From G963664585 sp963664585 (GTDB lineage Bacteria; Bacillota; Clostridia; Oscillospirales; Ruminococcaceae): a DNA stretch of 64,000 bases. Shown here piece after piece: positions 25,785 through 35,128 of this stretch (the stretch's first letter is position 1; each line of letters begins with the position of its first letter). The position numbers and the translations under genes were made by a program. The notes beneath the pieces were generated by a model that saw only the letters and a program-made list of their open reading frames with translations, did not search any database and was not told the DNA's origin. The DNA is taken from assembly GCA_963664585.2 (NCBI GenBank), contig CAXXEO010000014.1:62001-126000 (forward strand), read 5' to 3'.

Positions 25785-26903
25785 ATGAAAAGCTTTTTTA
25801 AAAAAATAATTTCACTCTGTTTGGCAGCCTTGATTTTGTTGATAATCGCGGGGTGCGGCTCCCGCGCAAGCCAGTCGTCGTCATCCCAGGGAGCCTCCTC
25901 ATCCCAGACCATGAGCGGTATGGGAAGCAAAACGGGCGCGATGGCCAGTTCAAGCGGAATGTCAGGCAAAGACGGCACAATGGGCGCCATGAACACCCAG
26001 GAGGGTGAGGGGACAGAAGAAACTTTTTCCTCTGGTACAGGCTACCCCCTTACAATCACCGATAGGCTTGGAAATACCATAACTCTCACGAAGAAGCCGG
26101 AGAAGATCGCCGTTCTTTCCGGCACGAACATTAATTTGTTCTATGCGGTCGGCGGCAAGAGCATCTGCACACAGACAATCAGCGGAAATCTGATCGTGCC
26201 GGAGGAAGTTAAGAGCCTGCCCGACATTGGAAACTCCTATAGACCAGATATCGAAAAGATCCTAGCGCTTTCCCCCGACCTTGTCATTGCGCAGTATGGC
26301 CTACAGGACAGTATTGTTCCCGCATTACAGCAAAGCAAGGTGCCGGTGGTCTCCGTCCGGATGCGTTCCTATGAGGATGTTCAGAACAAGGCGCGCCTTT
26401 TTGCCCGTATCCTTGGCACAGAAAGCAAGGCGGAGGAACTGATCACCTCGATGGAGACGAAAAAACAGGCGATTTTGTCCAAGCTTCCCGCAAATGGGAA
26501 AAAAGTGATGATTTTGTATATGACCTCTCAGGACGTATCGGTAAAGTTGGGCAGAAGCGTTGCGGGTGGGGTAAGCACCCTGCTGGGACTCACCAATGTT
26601 GCTTCTAGCAGTAAAACCGAGTCGCTCAATACAGAGACAACCCCCTTCAGTATGGAAGAGGTTGTGGCACAGAACCCCGATTACATACTAGTGACAACCA
26701 TGCTTTCCGATGAATCAACCGCGCCTGCCATGATGGAGAAAAAGTTCGGCAGCGACCCGGTCTGGAAAGGGCTTCAGGCGGTGAAGGATAAACATGTGGT
26801 GTTTCTGCCCCAGAGATATTTCCTCAATAATGCAGGACCGGACTATATGAATGCCGCCCAGTTTATGGCTGAAGCGGTCTACCCAGAATGCTTTGGTAAA
26901 TAG
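25785..26903 (+). CDS. btuF: BtuF-like corrinoid/siderophore-type binding lipoprotein
   Basis: A 372-residue lipoprotein with lipobox IIAGC (Cys24). Residues about 25-80 form a Ser/Met/Gly-rich linker holding repeated SGM/GAM units, which is unusual. The TroA/BtuF-type domain follows (ITDRLGNTITLTKKPEKIAV, LSPDLVIAQYG, the long connecting helix KARLFARILGTESKAEEL). AAAGGAGAT precedes the ATG. A cobalamin riboswitch upstream and the FecCD-type permease and ATPase downstream support corrinoid uptake; heme or siderophore binding cannot be excluded from the sequence alone. Confidence 0.87.
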   Translation: MKSFFKKIISLCLAALILLIIAGCGSRASQSSSSQGASSSQTMSGMGSKTGAMASSSGMSGKDGTMGAMNTQEGEGTEETFSSGTGYPLTITDRLGNTITLTKKPEKIAVLSGTNINLFYAVGGKSICTQTISGNLIVPEEVKSLPDIGNSYRPDIEKILALSPDLVIAQYGLQDSIVPALQQSKVPVVSVRMRSYEDVQNKARLFARILGTESKAEELITSMETKKQAILSKLPANGKKVMILYMTSQDVSVKLGRSVAGGVSTLLGLTNVASSSKTESLNTETTPFSMEEVVAQNPDYILVTTMLSDESTAPAMMEKKFGSDPVWKGLQAVKDKHVVFLPQRYFLNNAGPDYMNAAQFMAEAVYPECFGK

Positions 26904-26925
26904 TGCGATGAAGGAGAAACAGGAA

Positions 26926-27927
26926 ATGACGGCGGATGATCTGCGCGGCCGCAACGCATGGCGCACAGCGGTTTTTATTGCCATTCTGACTATGCTTGTT
27001 GTCGGTTTTCTGGTCAGCAATGCCATTGGATCTATGAAGGTGCCGCTTCGGGATATCCTCAGGATTATTGCCAAAGGCGGAGAAGAGAGTCCCTTCGGGA
27101 TGGTGATCTGGAATGTCCGGCTTCCCCGTACCCTCGTAGCGGTCTTTGTTGGCATGAACCTTGCGGTATCGGGAGCCATTCTCCAGGGGGTGATGGGTAA
27201 TCCTCTGGCAGATCCGGGTATTATCGGCATCTCTTCCGGGGCGGGGCTGTTTGGCATGATTATCCTAACTCTCTACCCGCAGCTGCAAAGCATTGTACCC
27301 CCCTTCGCTTTTTTGGGGGCAATGATTGCTGCGCTTTTGATCTATGCGCTGGCATGGAAGGGCGGGATTCAGCCGATGCGAATGATTCTCTCCGGTGTGG
27401 CGGTCTCGGCATTTTTCTCCGCAGGAATCAGCGCACTTTTGGTATTCTACAGTGACCGGGTGCATGGGGCGCTGATGTTTATGAGCGGCGGTCTCTCTGC
27501 GCGGAGCTGGCCTCAGCTAGGGCAGATTCTGCCCTATTCGATTGTGGGTATCACCTTGGCGGTTTTGCTGTCCGGCAGGCTCAACATCCTACATATGGGC
27601 GATGATGTGGCCCGCTCACTGGGACTTAATGTGGAACGCAACCGGATCCTGCTCACGGCAGTAGCCGCCATACTGGCCGCCAGCGCTGTTTCGGTTGCGG
27701 GACTGCTCGGCTTTGTGGGCCTGATTGTTCCGCATACCGTTCGCCTGTTAACGGGAAATGACCACCGCTATCTGATTCCCACCTCTGCTCTTCTCGGTTC
27801 GGCGCTGCTGACCCTGAGCGATACCTTTGCCAGAACGGTGTTCAGTCCCATTGAGGTGCCGGTCGGGGTGGTTATGGCGATTCTTGGTGTTCCTTTCTTC
27901 CTATATCTGCTCAGGAGGGGTTTATGA
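26926..27927 (+). CDS. btuC: BtuC/FecCD-family permease
   Basis: A 333-residue permease with about ten membrane helices. The segments GSMKVPLRDILRI, VRLPRTLVAVFVGMNLAVSG, QGVMGNPLADPGIIGISSGA and LLGFVGLIVPHTVRLLTGND are hallmarks of the family. The ATG at 26926 has AAGGAG nine bases upstream; in-frame ATGs at 26851 and 26908 are less well placed and the first lies inside the binding-protein gene. It dimerises in the membrane and pairs with the following ATPase, whose start overlaps its stop. Confidence 0.92.
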   Translation: MTADDLRGRNAWRTAVFIAILTMLVVGFLVSNAIGSMKVPLRDILRIIAKGGEESPFGMVIWNVRLPRTLVAVFVGMNLAVSGAILQGVMGNPLADPGIIGISSGAGLFGMIILTLYPQLQSIVPPFAFLGAMIAALLIYALAWKGGIQPMRMILSGVAVSAFFSAGISALLVFYSDRVHGALMFMSGGLSARSWPQLGQILPYSIVGITLAVLLSGRLNILHMGDDVARSLGLNVERNRILLTAVAAILAASAVSVAGLLGFVGLIVPHTVRLLTGNDHRYLIPTSALLGSALLTLSDTFARTVFSPIEVPVGVVMAILGVPFFLYLLRRGL

Positions 27928-28709
27928 TGCCGATTCTCAGCGCCCAAAAAGTATCCGTCAGCATTGAGGACAAGCAGATTCTGACGGATGTAAGCATCGA
28001 AGTCGAACAAGGTGAAATTGTGTCCATTATCGGCCCTAATGGATCAGGCAAAACCACCCTGCTGCGCGCGATTTCCAAGTCCGCCAAACTGAACGGAGGC
28101 TGCGTGGAGCTGTGCGGAAAGGATATCGGAGCGATGAGCGCGCGTGAGATTGCCCGGAGCATGGCAGTTTTATCGCAGGCTCATGAATGCGCGGGCGACC
28201 TGCTCGTGCGCGACCTTGTATCCTATGGGAGATTCGCCCATAAGAGGATGTTTGGCCGATCCACCAATGAAGATAAAGAGGTCGTCGACTGGGCGCTTGA
28301 GCGAACCCGCATGACTGCGCTGCAATTTCGTAAAACCGGAACCCTTTCGGGGGGAGAGCTTCAACGGGCATGGATAGCTATGGCCATTGCCCAAAAGCCA
28401 AAGATGTTTTTGCTCGACGAGCCAACGACTTACCTTGATATCAACCACCAGCTTCAACTGATGGATCTGGTGCGTGACCTTAACCAAAGCGACGGCCTTA
28501 CGGTGATTATGGTGCTGCACGACCTTAACCAGGCCGCGCGCTTTTCCAGCCGCCTGATTGTGATGAAAGATGGAAGATTGGCCTGTGAAGGAAAGCCGGA
28601 CGACATTATGACGGAAGAAATTCTTGGTAATGTATTTCGCGTCAGGGGCGAAATCAGTCGTGAGCGGTCAACCGGAACGCCGGTGTTTATGCCGCAGCAG
28701 GCGGTTTAA
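27924..28709 (+). CDS. btuD: BtuD/FecE-family ABC ATPase
   Basis: A 261-residue ATPase. Walker A is IGPNGSGKTT, the signature LSGGELQRAW, Walker B MFLLDEPTTYLD and the switch His lies in VLHDLNQAARFS. Tandem ATG codons (27924, 27927) overlap the permease stop, with GGAGGGG upstream. It completes the B12-type importer under riboswitch 1. No obvious terminator follows before the second riboswitch. Confidence 0.92.
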   Translation: MMPILSAQKVSVSIEDKQILTDVSIEVEQGEIVSIIGPNGSGKTTLLRAISKSAKLNGGCVELCGKDIGAMSAREIARSMAVLSQAHECAGDLLVRDLVSYGRFAHKRMFGRSTNEDKEVVDWALERTRMTALQFRKTGTLSGGELQRAWIAMAIAQKPKMFLLDEPTTYLDINHQLQLMDLVRDLNQSDGLTVIMVLHDLNQAARFSSRLIVMKDGRLACEGKPDDIMTEEILGNVFRVRGEISRERSTGTPVFMPQQAV

Positions 28710-28927
28710 TGGCAATGACGGAGGCGGGGGAATATACAGAAACATTTAATCTATTGTAGATCAAGTTTATGATCTTACAAGATATTAGCGCATCATGATA
28801 GTTTGCAGTTATTAAGATAATTTTTTTTGGCAATTTGGATCGCAACGAATATGAAAAAAAACTAAAAAGACAAAAATATCCTTTGCAAATTGTAATGGAA
28901 AAACTGAATATGGATGAGCTATGGGTG
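28710..28927. other. Intergenic stretch before riboswitch 2
   Basis: AT-rich and without a convincing gene. A short frame (about 28825-28962) reads through into the riboswitch but has no start codon, so it is not called. Confidence 0.4.
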
Positions 28928-29077
28928 ATCCGTTTTATGGATCTTAATAGGGAAGTTGGGTGAAAATCCCGCGCAGAGCCGCTGCTGTAAAAACAGAGCA
29001 GTTTTCATATGCCACTGGAAATGATCCGGGAAGGCGAAAATTGTGTTAGATGTTTGAGCCAGAATACCTGCCCCTAG
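28928..29077 (+). promoter_or_regulatory. Cobalamin riboswitch 2 (methyltransferase/importer leader)
   Basis: Elements in order: GGGAAGTTGGGTGAAAATCC, GAGCCGCTGCTGTAA, the B12 box GCCACTGG, CCGGGAAGG and GAGCCAGAATACCTGCC. It is followed by an intrinsic terminator at 29156. It would shut off the methyltransferase and NikABCDE-like genes at high corrinoid, linking that operon to B12 or cobalt supply. Confidence 0.93.
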
Positions 29078-29155
29078 CTTATGCACAACTTACTTCTTCG
29101 TCGCTAAGAGGGTGCTTACTGATAAATTGCCATCATTTTAAGGTTGGCTTATTGC

Positions 29156-29186
29156 ACCGCGTTCGATGAAAAACGCGGTTTTTTTA
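29156..29186 (+). terminator. Riboswitch-linked attenuator terminator
   Basis: ACCGCGTT pairs perfectly with AACGCGGT around an 8-base loop, followed by seven T residues. It is placed between riboswitch 2 and the methyltransferase start. Confidence 0.85.
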
Positions 29187-29222
29187 TTGGATAAACCACA
29201 AAAATAGAAATGAGGGAAATAG

Positions 29223-30056
29223 ATGAAACTCGATTTTTGTACTGCTGGAGAGCGGTGGAGGCAGGCAATGCGTTGGCCGGATGGCGGCTTTAGCGAACGT
29301 GCCAAAAGCGATGAGGCCGAGCGTGTTTTCTGGAAAGATTACATAGCCCGAAAAGGAGGCTGGCAACCTGACGGGTATTCTGTCAAAATAGCGGACGCTA
29401 TATGCGAAATTATCGGCGAAACACCGGTGGATTCCATTTTAGAGCTGGGCCCGGGCTGGGGAAACTATACGCTGCGCCTGGCGGCGTTGTGCAGCCGTCT
29501 TACATGCGTCGATATCTCGTCTGATGTGCTGGATTACATCCATAGGATCGCCAAAGAGAACGGCATCAAAAACATCGGAACTATTTGCGAAAAGTGGGAA
29601 GAATGCCTTCCGCCCCGATGCAGTATCGTCTTTGCTTATAACTGTTTTTATCGCATGACCGAAATTGAATACTGTCTCCAAAAGATAGACCAAAGCGCCC
29701 AACAGCTTTGCATTATCGGTATGGGCAGCGGTCCGGAACAACCGTATATCGTTGATTTTGAGCAGGAACTGGGCCTTCCAGTGCGCTATACGAGGGTGAA
29801 TATCCGCGATCTGTCAGACGTTTTGTACGGCCTTGGCATACAGGCGGCGTGCAAAACCATCCCAAACGAGCGTGATTATTCTTATGACACCTTTGAGGAG
29901 CTTTTCACCCGCGCTTCTCAATATATTACCGCACCATTCGACGAGGCAGCTGTCAAAAGAATTTTGGAACGGCATTACCGTTATTGGGACGGCAAATACC
30001 GCTGTCACCATACTTTTGAGTCGGCGCTGCTTTTCTGGCGTCCCAAATTGGTTTAG
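29223..30056 (+). CDS. Class I SAM-dependent methyltransferase under B12 riboswitch control
   Basis: A 277-residue soluble protein. Motif I is ILELGPGWGNYT (72-83), an acidic motif II lies in LTCVDISSDVLDYI, and the later IVFAYNCFYR fits the motif IV region; a Rossmann methyltransferase fold is expected. The C-terminal 100 residues are not assignable. It begins 37 bases after the riboswitch terminator and is the first gene of an operon with a complete NikABCDE-like importer. It does not resemble the CbiE/F/H/L tetrapyrrole methylases. It could tailor a metal chelator or modify a corrinoid or ligand handled by the importer; the substrate is unknown. Confidence 0.82.
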   Translation: MKLDFCTAGERWRQAMRWPDGGFSERAKSDEAERVFWKDYIARKGGWQPDGYSVKIADAICEIIGETPVDSILELGPGWGNYTLRLAALCSRLTCVDISSDVLDYIHRIAKENGIKNIGTICEKWEECLPPRCSIVFAYNCFYRMTEIEYCLQKIDQSAQQLCIIGMGSGPEQPYIVDFEQELGLPVRYTRVNIRDLSDVLYGLGIQAACKTIPNERDYSYDTFEELFTRASQYITAPFDEAAVKRILERHYRYWDGKYRCHHTFESALLFWRPKLV

Positions 30057-30113
30057 AGCTTTCCTGTGGATCAGGAGAATTCTGATAGATTAGACATTTT
30101 AAGGAGGATTATC

Positions 30114-31709
30114 ATGGAAAAATTATTTGGAATCAACCCCAAGCGGGCCTTCGCGGCTGCATTGGCTGCCATTATGGTGCTGTTGGCCGCCGGCTGCGCC
30201 CAGTCCAGCACAAAGGCTTCCGGTAACGCGGTTTCCCAATCCACGAAAGCTGCGGCCAATAAGGACGCGGAAATCGTCCTTGGCGGCTACCGCAATCTTG
30301 CGCCCGGTGTGAAAGATGGCTATTATTGCAGTAAAATTCTTTATGTATGGGAGCCTCTTATTACCCAAGATGACACTGCCGCACCGATCCCCTGTCTGGC
30401 CGAGAGTTGGAAGATGTCGGATGACGGCAAAGAGTGGACCTTTCAGCTGCGCAAGGGTGTAAAATTCCATGATGGCGAAGTCTTCAACGCAGACGCCGTG
30501 ATAGCAAACTTCGACCGTATGAAACTGGGAGTGAAGACTTCTGTATTCTATTCGCTGGATATCACATCACATTATCCAGGTCTTAAAGGTTATGCCAAGG
30601 TGGATGATTATACCATCAAGCTCACTTTTGAAAATGCCTCCCCCACCCAGCTTTACAACATGGTTAACTTCGGCAGCGCCATTTATAGCCCCAAATGCTT
30701 TGACACGGAGGGTAATTTCAGCGGGATTGCCCAGGGTACGGGTCCATTTAAAATCGTTGAAAATGTAAAGGATCAATACGTGCTGTTAAATCGCAATGAG
30801 GATTATTATGGGAAAAAAGCAAAGGCGAAAAGTATTCGTGTCAAAGTGATCCCCGACGCGGACACTCGTTTCTCGGCGTTGAAATCCGGTGAGATTTTGG
30901 GTGTGCTCGACCTGAGTGCGATCCCCGCCACCCTTGCGGTGGAGCTTAAGGGTAGCAAGGATTTCGCGCTGACCACCACGAAGTCCACCATGATCCGGTT
31001 TCTGGGTGTGAACGGTACAAAATTTCCGTTTAATGATGTCCGCATGCGCCAGGCCGTCAGCCTTGCTCTGAGCCGTAAAACCATTGTTGATGAGCTTTAC
31101 TGTGGCTTTGGCTCTCCAACCACCAATATTCTCAACTACTCCACCCCGTTCTATAAAGAAATTCCCGTCGTGGAAAACATGGAAAAAGCAAAGGCACTTG
31201 CTAAAGAGGTACTTGGTGATAAGCGTCAGGAAATCATTTACATGATTAACGGCAGCGAGGCGGTGCAAAAGACAGAGGCAGAGCTGATCTCCTCTTGGCT
31301 TTCCGAGATCGGACTGGATGTCAAAATACAGCCGATGGAATATAACACGATGAAAGAGGAAATGAAAGCGGGACACCACGACATCGCCCGGCTTCAACAG
31401 GGACTTTCCAACAGCGAGCCCGCCACCATCTTCCGCGGCTTTATGCTGACCAGCGGCAACGCGAACAAGAATTATCAGCTGGGCTTCGACAGCGCCAAGG
31501 TGGAAAAGCTGATGGATGAGGCCTCCGCAGCTCTCGATATGAACAAGCGCAAGGAGATTTATAACCAGATTCAGCAGATTTCTTCCGAAGAGCTTCCTGT
31601 GATTCCTCTGTTTAACGATGTGACACTGATGGCTTACAGTAAAAAGCTGAGCGGCTATCAGGCGAAGCTATACGGTTTGGAGCTGCCCGACGTGGCTTGG
31701 GCCGAATAA
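30114..31709 (+). CDS. NikA/Opp-type solute-binding lipoprotein (SBP family 5)
   Basis: A 531-residue lipoprotein with lipobox LAAGC (Cys28). Family 5 motifs: LAESWKMSDDGKEWTFQLRK, VKFHDGEVFNADAV, GTGPFKIVE and VRMRQAVSLAL. The ATG at 30114 lies 6 bases after AAGGAGG; an upstream in-frame ATG (30066) lacks a site. The overall pattern is closest to nickel/metallophore-type binding proteins rather than classic peptide ones. Under the B12 riboswitch, its ligand is most plausibly cobalt in a chelate (inference). It is followed directly by the permease gene, with the stop codon touching the GTG/ATG start. Confidence 0.88.
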   Translation: MEKLFGINPKRAFAAALAAIMVLLAAGCAQSSTKASGNAVSQSTKAAANKDAEIVLGGYRNLAPGVKDGYYCSKILYVWEPLITQDDTAAPIPCLAESWKMSDDGKEWTFQLRKGVKFHDGEVFNADAVIANFDRMKLGVKTSVFYSLDITSHYPGLKGYAKVDDYTIKLTFENASPTQLYNMVNFGSAIYSPKCFDTEGNFSGIAQGTGPFKIVENVKDQYVLLNRNEDYYGKKAKAKSIRVKVIPDADTRFSALKSGEILGVLDLSAIPATLAVELKGSKDFALTTTKSTMIRFLGVNGTKFPFNDVRMRQAVSLALSRKTIVDELYCGFGSPTTNILNYSTPFYKEIPVVENMEKAKALAKEVLGDKRQEIIYMINGSEAVQKTEAELISSWLSEIGLDVKIQPMEYNTMKEEMKAGHHDIARLQQGLSNSEPATIFRGFMLTSGNANKNYQLGFDSAKVEKLMDEASAALDMNKRKEIYNQIQQISSEELPVIPLFNDVTLMAYSKKLSGYQAKLYGLELPDVAWAE

Positions 31710-31712
31710 GTG

Positions 31713-32657
31713 ATGTGCCGTTATATTCTGCAAAAGATGCTCTCTCTTTTACCCGTCCTTCTGGGAATTTCAATGATCGCTTTTACGCTGGGGGTCATTT
31801 CCCCCGGCGACCCGGCGATGATCGCCCTCAGTCAGGGAGGGATGACCGACCCGACGCCCGTACAGGTTGCAGCCATGCGCGAGAAGCTTGGGCTTGACGA
31901 CCCATTTGCGGTACAGTATTTGCGATGGGCAAAAAATGCGCTCTGCGGTGATCTTGGCACATCCTATTCCTCTAACGTATCGGTGAGGGAAGAGCTTGCC
32001 CGCCGTTTGCCAGTTACCTTGAAGCTGGCCGGTTACGCGATGCTTATGGCATGCAGCTGCGGTATCCTGTTGGGTACAGTATCCGCCGCTTGGAATGGCA
32101 AACCCTTTGACCGCTTTATCATAGGATTTACCAATGTGATGCTGTCGATCCCGGGCTTCTGGCTGGCGATTTTGATGGTGCTGTTATTCGCTGAAAATCT
32201 AAGATGGCTTCCCACCAGCGGAACGGGAGGTGTTCGGTATATGTTGATGCCGGCTCTGGTCCTTTCAAGCGCCACCACAGCCACGGCGGCGCGTTTGACC
32301 CGCTCCGCTCTTTTGGCTGAGTTCGGAAAGCAATATTTTCTGGCAGCTAATGCCAAAGGGATCAGCAAAATCCGCCTGATCGTGTGGAACGCCCTGCCCA
32401 ACGCCATCGTTCCGGTCATTACACTGCTGGGCAATTATCTCGGCGGAATTCTAGGTGGCTCTGTAGTGGTGGAAACGATATTTGCCCTGCCTGGGATTGG
32501 CAGCTATGCGATTGACGCCATCCATGCACGAGATTATCCGGCGCTGCAGGGGTATGTGCTGCTGACCGGACTCCTTTTTGTTGTGATCACGCTGGCGGTG
32601 GATTTAATCAGTATGGCGCTGAATCCCAAAATCCATCTGGGGGAGGGCCAAACATGA
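31713..32657 (+). CDS. NikB/DppB-type ABC permease
   Basis: A 314-residue permease. It has the first helix RYILQKMLSLLPVLLGIS, the PGDPAMIAL segment, and the EAA loop LAANAKGISKIRLIVWNALP. GTG at 31710 and ATG at 31713 both follow the upstream stop; ATG is preferred. Its last codons overlap the next permease start by 4 bases, indicating coupled translation. Six membrane helices are expected. Confidence 0.9.
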   Translation: MCRYILQKMLSLLPVLLGISMIAFTLGVISPGDPAMIALSQGGMTDPTPVQVAAMREKLGLDDPFAVQYLRWAKNALCGDLGTSYSSNVSVREELARRLPVTLKLAGYAMLMACSCGILLGTVSAAWNGKPFDRFIIGFTNVMLSIPGFWLAILMVLLFAENLRWLPTSGTGGVRYMLMPALVLSSATTATAARLTRSALLAEFGKQYFLAANAKGISKIRLIVWNALPNAIVPVITLLGNYLGGILGGSVVVETIFALPGIGSYAIDAIHARDYPALQGYVLLTGLLFVVITLAVDLISMALNPKIHLGEGQT

Positions 32658-33481
32658 AGAAAAATCGAAATATCCAAGGCCACGTGGCAGTCATAATACT
32701 GGCGGTGATTATTCTATCCAATATTTTTGCTCCTCTGTTGGCACCTTACCCGCCCAACGCCACCAATATGCCGTCCCGCTTGCAGAGCCCCTCTTGGGCG
32801 CATCCTTTTGGCACCGACGCGCTGGGGCGGGATATGCTCAGTCGTGTGCTATACGGTGGTCGCGCCTCAATGATGCTTGCAATGGCGGCAACGCTTTTGT
32901 CCATGTTGGTGGGTTTGATCATGGGGACTCTGGCGGGATATTATGGGCGTGCCGCCGATTGGTGCATTACTGCTCTGACGAATGTTTTTCAGGGCTTGCC
33001 GGGCACCTGCCTGATGATCGCCATTGCGGGAGTGCTGGGGCCCAGCATCAATAGCCTGCTGCTGGCACTGGTGCTTACCTCGTGGGCAGGATTCTCGCGC
33101 ATTGTGCGCACCGAGGTGCTCCGTCTACGCGAAGAGCCCTATATCGAAGGCATGCGCTGTCTGGGCAGCGGCGATTTGCGCCTGATTTTGCAGCATATCT
33201 TCCCCAATATGTTGAACAGCACGATCATACTGTTTACCACCAGAGTGGGGCGCAGTGTACTTTCCATCGCTTCGCTTAGTTTTTTGGGACTTGGCGTGCA
33301 GCCCCCTACCCCCGATTGGAGCGTGATGATCAACGATGCACGTATGCATTACCGAAGCGCGCCCCATCTGATCATCGTGCCGGGCTTGTGCATTTTTCTG
33401 CTTTTGCTTGCCATCAATATGCTCGGGGACGTGCTGCGTGACAGATTTGATGTGAAGAACGGAGAGATGCGGGAATGCTAG
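32654..33481 (+). CDS. NikC/DppC-type ABC permease
   Basis: A 275-residue permease with the HPFGTDALGRDMLSRVLYGG motif, the EAA loop EPYIEGMRCLGSGD and LSFLGLGVQPPTPDWS close to the C-terminus. It starts at ATG in a 4-base overlap with NikB and ends with a 7-base overlap with the ATPase gene, so the operon is tightly packed. It forms the metal-chelate or peptide channel with the preceding subunit. Confidence 0.92.
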   Translation: MKKNRNIQGHVAVIILAVIILSNIFAPLLAPYPPNATNMPSRLQSPSWAHPFGTDALGRDMLSRVLYGGRASMMLAMAATLLSMLVGLIMGTLAGYYGRAADWCITALTNVFQGLPGTCLMIAIAGVLGPSINSLLLALVLTSWAGFSRIVRTEVLRLREEPYIEGMRCLGSGDLRLILQHIFPNMLNSTIILFTTRVGRSVLSIASLSFLGLGVQPPTPDWSVMINDARMHYRSAPHLIIVPGLCIFLLLLAINMLGDVLRDRFDVKNGEMREC

Positions 33482-34419
33482 CCAATGAAACAAACGATAT
33501 CGTGATCAGGGATGCCGTGGTTCATTTCGCGGTATCCGGCGGTACGGTAAAGGCCGTGGACCATGTCTCTGTTACCTTTCCAAGCGGGCAGATCACCGGG
33601 CTGATCGGCGAAAGCGGCTGCGGGAAATCCGTATTAGGTCTATCCATTTTGGGTTTGCTGCCGTCTTACGCGAAGGTAAGCGGGGATATATTTTACCGTG
33701 GTCGTAATCTTGCAAAAGCGTCCGTCAAAGAGCTGAGAGCGCTGCGGGGGCGGGAAATCGGGCTGATCCCCCAGAACCCAGCCGATTCGCTCAACCCGGT
33801 GCGCCGTATTGGAAGCCAGCTCGACGAGGCGCTGATGCTGGTCGATCAAAATGCAAAAAGCTGTCGGCAAAAAGCCCACAAGCTGTTAGAAAGTTTTGGC
33901 TTTGACGAGCCGGACCGCATACTGCGCTCCTATCCCTTTGCTCTTTCCGGAGGTATGCAGCAGCGTGTGCTCTGTGCGATTGGAATTTCCTGTTCTCCGC
34001 GTTGGGTTTTGGCGGACGAACCGACCAAGGGGCTTGACCAAGCGCTACGCGAACAGGTTTACGAAACCCTGTCCACCGTGAAACAACAAGGTGTGGACGG
34101 GATGCTTGTGATTACCCATGACCTAACCCTGACGAAAAAATTGTGCGATTGTGTGTCGGTGATGTATGGCGGAGAGATTCTGGAAATGGGGAAGGACGTG
34201 CTTGATACGCCGCTTCACCCTTATACCAGAGCGTTCGTGTCCTCACTGCCCGAAAACGGCTTAAACCCGATGGCGGGAGCGCCGCCCGCGCCGGGTGACA
34301 TTTTCACCGGCTGCAAATTTGCACCGCGGTGCTCGCAGTGCGGCGACCGCTGCCGGGTCGAGAGGCCGGATGCGTATCGGCACGGCGAACGGATGGTGAG
34401 GTGCTTTCTATATGCTTGA
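33475..34419 (+). CDS. NikD/DppD-type ABC ATPase
   Basis: A 314-residue ATPase. Walker A GESGCGKSV, signature SGGMQQR, Walker B VLADEPTKGLD and a C-terminal CKFAPRCSQCGDRC cysteine group. The EPTKGLD form is the version common in nickel/metallophore importers, which supports metal rather than peptide transport (inference). GCGGG and GGAG-like sequence precede the ATG. The frame overlaps the next gene by 8 bases. Confidence 0.9.
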   Translation: MLANETNDIVIRDAVVHFAVSGGTVKAVDHVSVTFPSGQITGLIGESGCGKSVLGLSILGLLPSYAKVSGDIFYRGRNLAKASVKELRALRGREIGLIPQNPADSLNPVRRIGSQLDEALMLVDQNAKSCRQKAHKLLESFGFDEPDRILRSYPFALSGGMQQRVLCAIGISCSPRWVLADEPTKGLDQALREQVYETLSTVKQQGVDGMLVITHDLTLTKKLCDCVSVMYGGEILEMGKDVLDTPLHPYTRAFVSSLPENGLNPMAGAPPAPGDIFTGCKFAPRCSQCGDRCRVERPDAYRHGERMVRCFLYA

Positions 34420-35128
34420 AGCGCAGGAAATCTGCAAAACCTTCTACAGTGGGTGGGGGCGAAAACCATTTGTCGCTCTTGACCATGTTAGCCTAAAGAT
34501 CGGACAGGGAGAAACGCTTGGCTTGATGGGACCCAGCGGCTGCGGCAAAAGCACGCTGGCACGCATCCTGCTGCGTCTGATTGCGGCGGATGGCGGCAGG
34601 ATCATTTATGACAGGAGTGATATCTCTGCGCTGCATGGCAAAATGCTTCTGCCGTTTCGACGCGAGGTGCAGCTTATTTCCCAACGCCCCGAGTCTTTTT
34701 TTGATCCGTCCATGAAACTGGGGGCCAGCGTACTGGAACCGCTGAAAATTTTCCGTCTTTATGAGAAATCAACCGTGGAAGAGAAGCTATCATGCGTACT
34801 GGAGCAAGTGAAGCTGAATCGCTCGCTGCTGGAGCGCTATCCCCACCAGGTGAGCGGCGGCGAGATCCAGCGTTTGTCAATCTGCCGCGCGCTGCTATTA
34901 CAGCCGAAGCTGCTGATTTTGGATGAAGCGACATCCATGCTGGATGTTTCAGTGCAGGCGCAGATCTTACACATTTTAAAAGACCTGCAAAAAACAGTGG
35001 GACTATCGTATCTGTTCATCTCTCATGATAAGGATGTCGTCGCATGGATGTCCGACCACATAGTACAAATGCAGCAGGGCTGGATGATAAGCTGTACGGA
35101 TCGTGAAGTTTATAGCCAATTAACTTAA
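34412..35128 (+). CDS. NikE/DppF-type ABC ATPase with MITE-encoded C-terminus
   Basis: A 238-residue ATPase. Walker A GPSGCGKST, signature VSGGEIQR and Walker B LLILDEATSMLDVS are intact. It is shorter than most family members, and its last six codons (ending SQLT-stop) lie inside the MITE that starts at 35111, so the native C-terminal tail was replaced on insertion. The core ATPase domains precede this point, so activity may be retained. It starts within the upstream ATPase gene, suggesting coupling. Confidence 0.88.
   Translation: MLEAQEICKTFYSGWGRKPFVALDHVSLKIGQGETLGLMGPSGCGKSTLARILLRLIAADGGRIIYDRSDISALHGKMLLPFRREVQLISQRPESFFDPSMKLGASVLEPLKIFRLYEKSTVEEKLSCVLEQVKLNRSLLERYPHQVSGGEIQRLSICRALLLQPKLLILDEATSMLDVSVQAQILHILKDLQKTVGLSYLFISHDKDVVAWMSDHIVQMQQGWMISCTDREVYSQLT

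Noticed and set aside
28825..28962. A short frame before riboswitch 2 that reads EYEKKLKRQKYPLQIV
   Set aside because: It has no start codon and its end overlaps the riboswitch core, so it is likely a chance or decayed frame.
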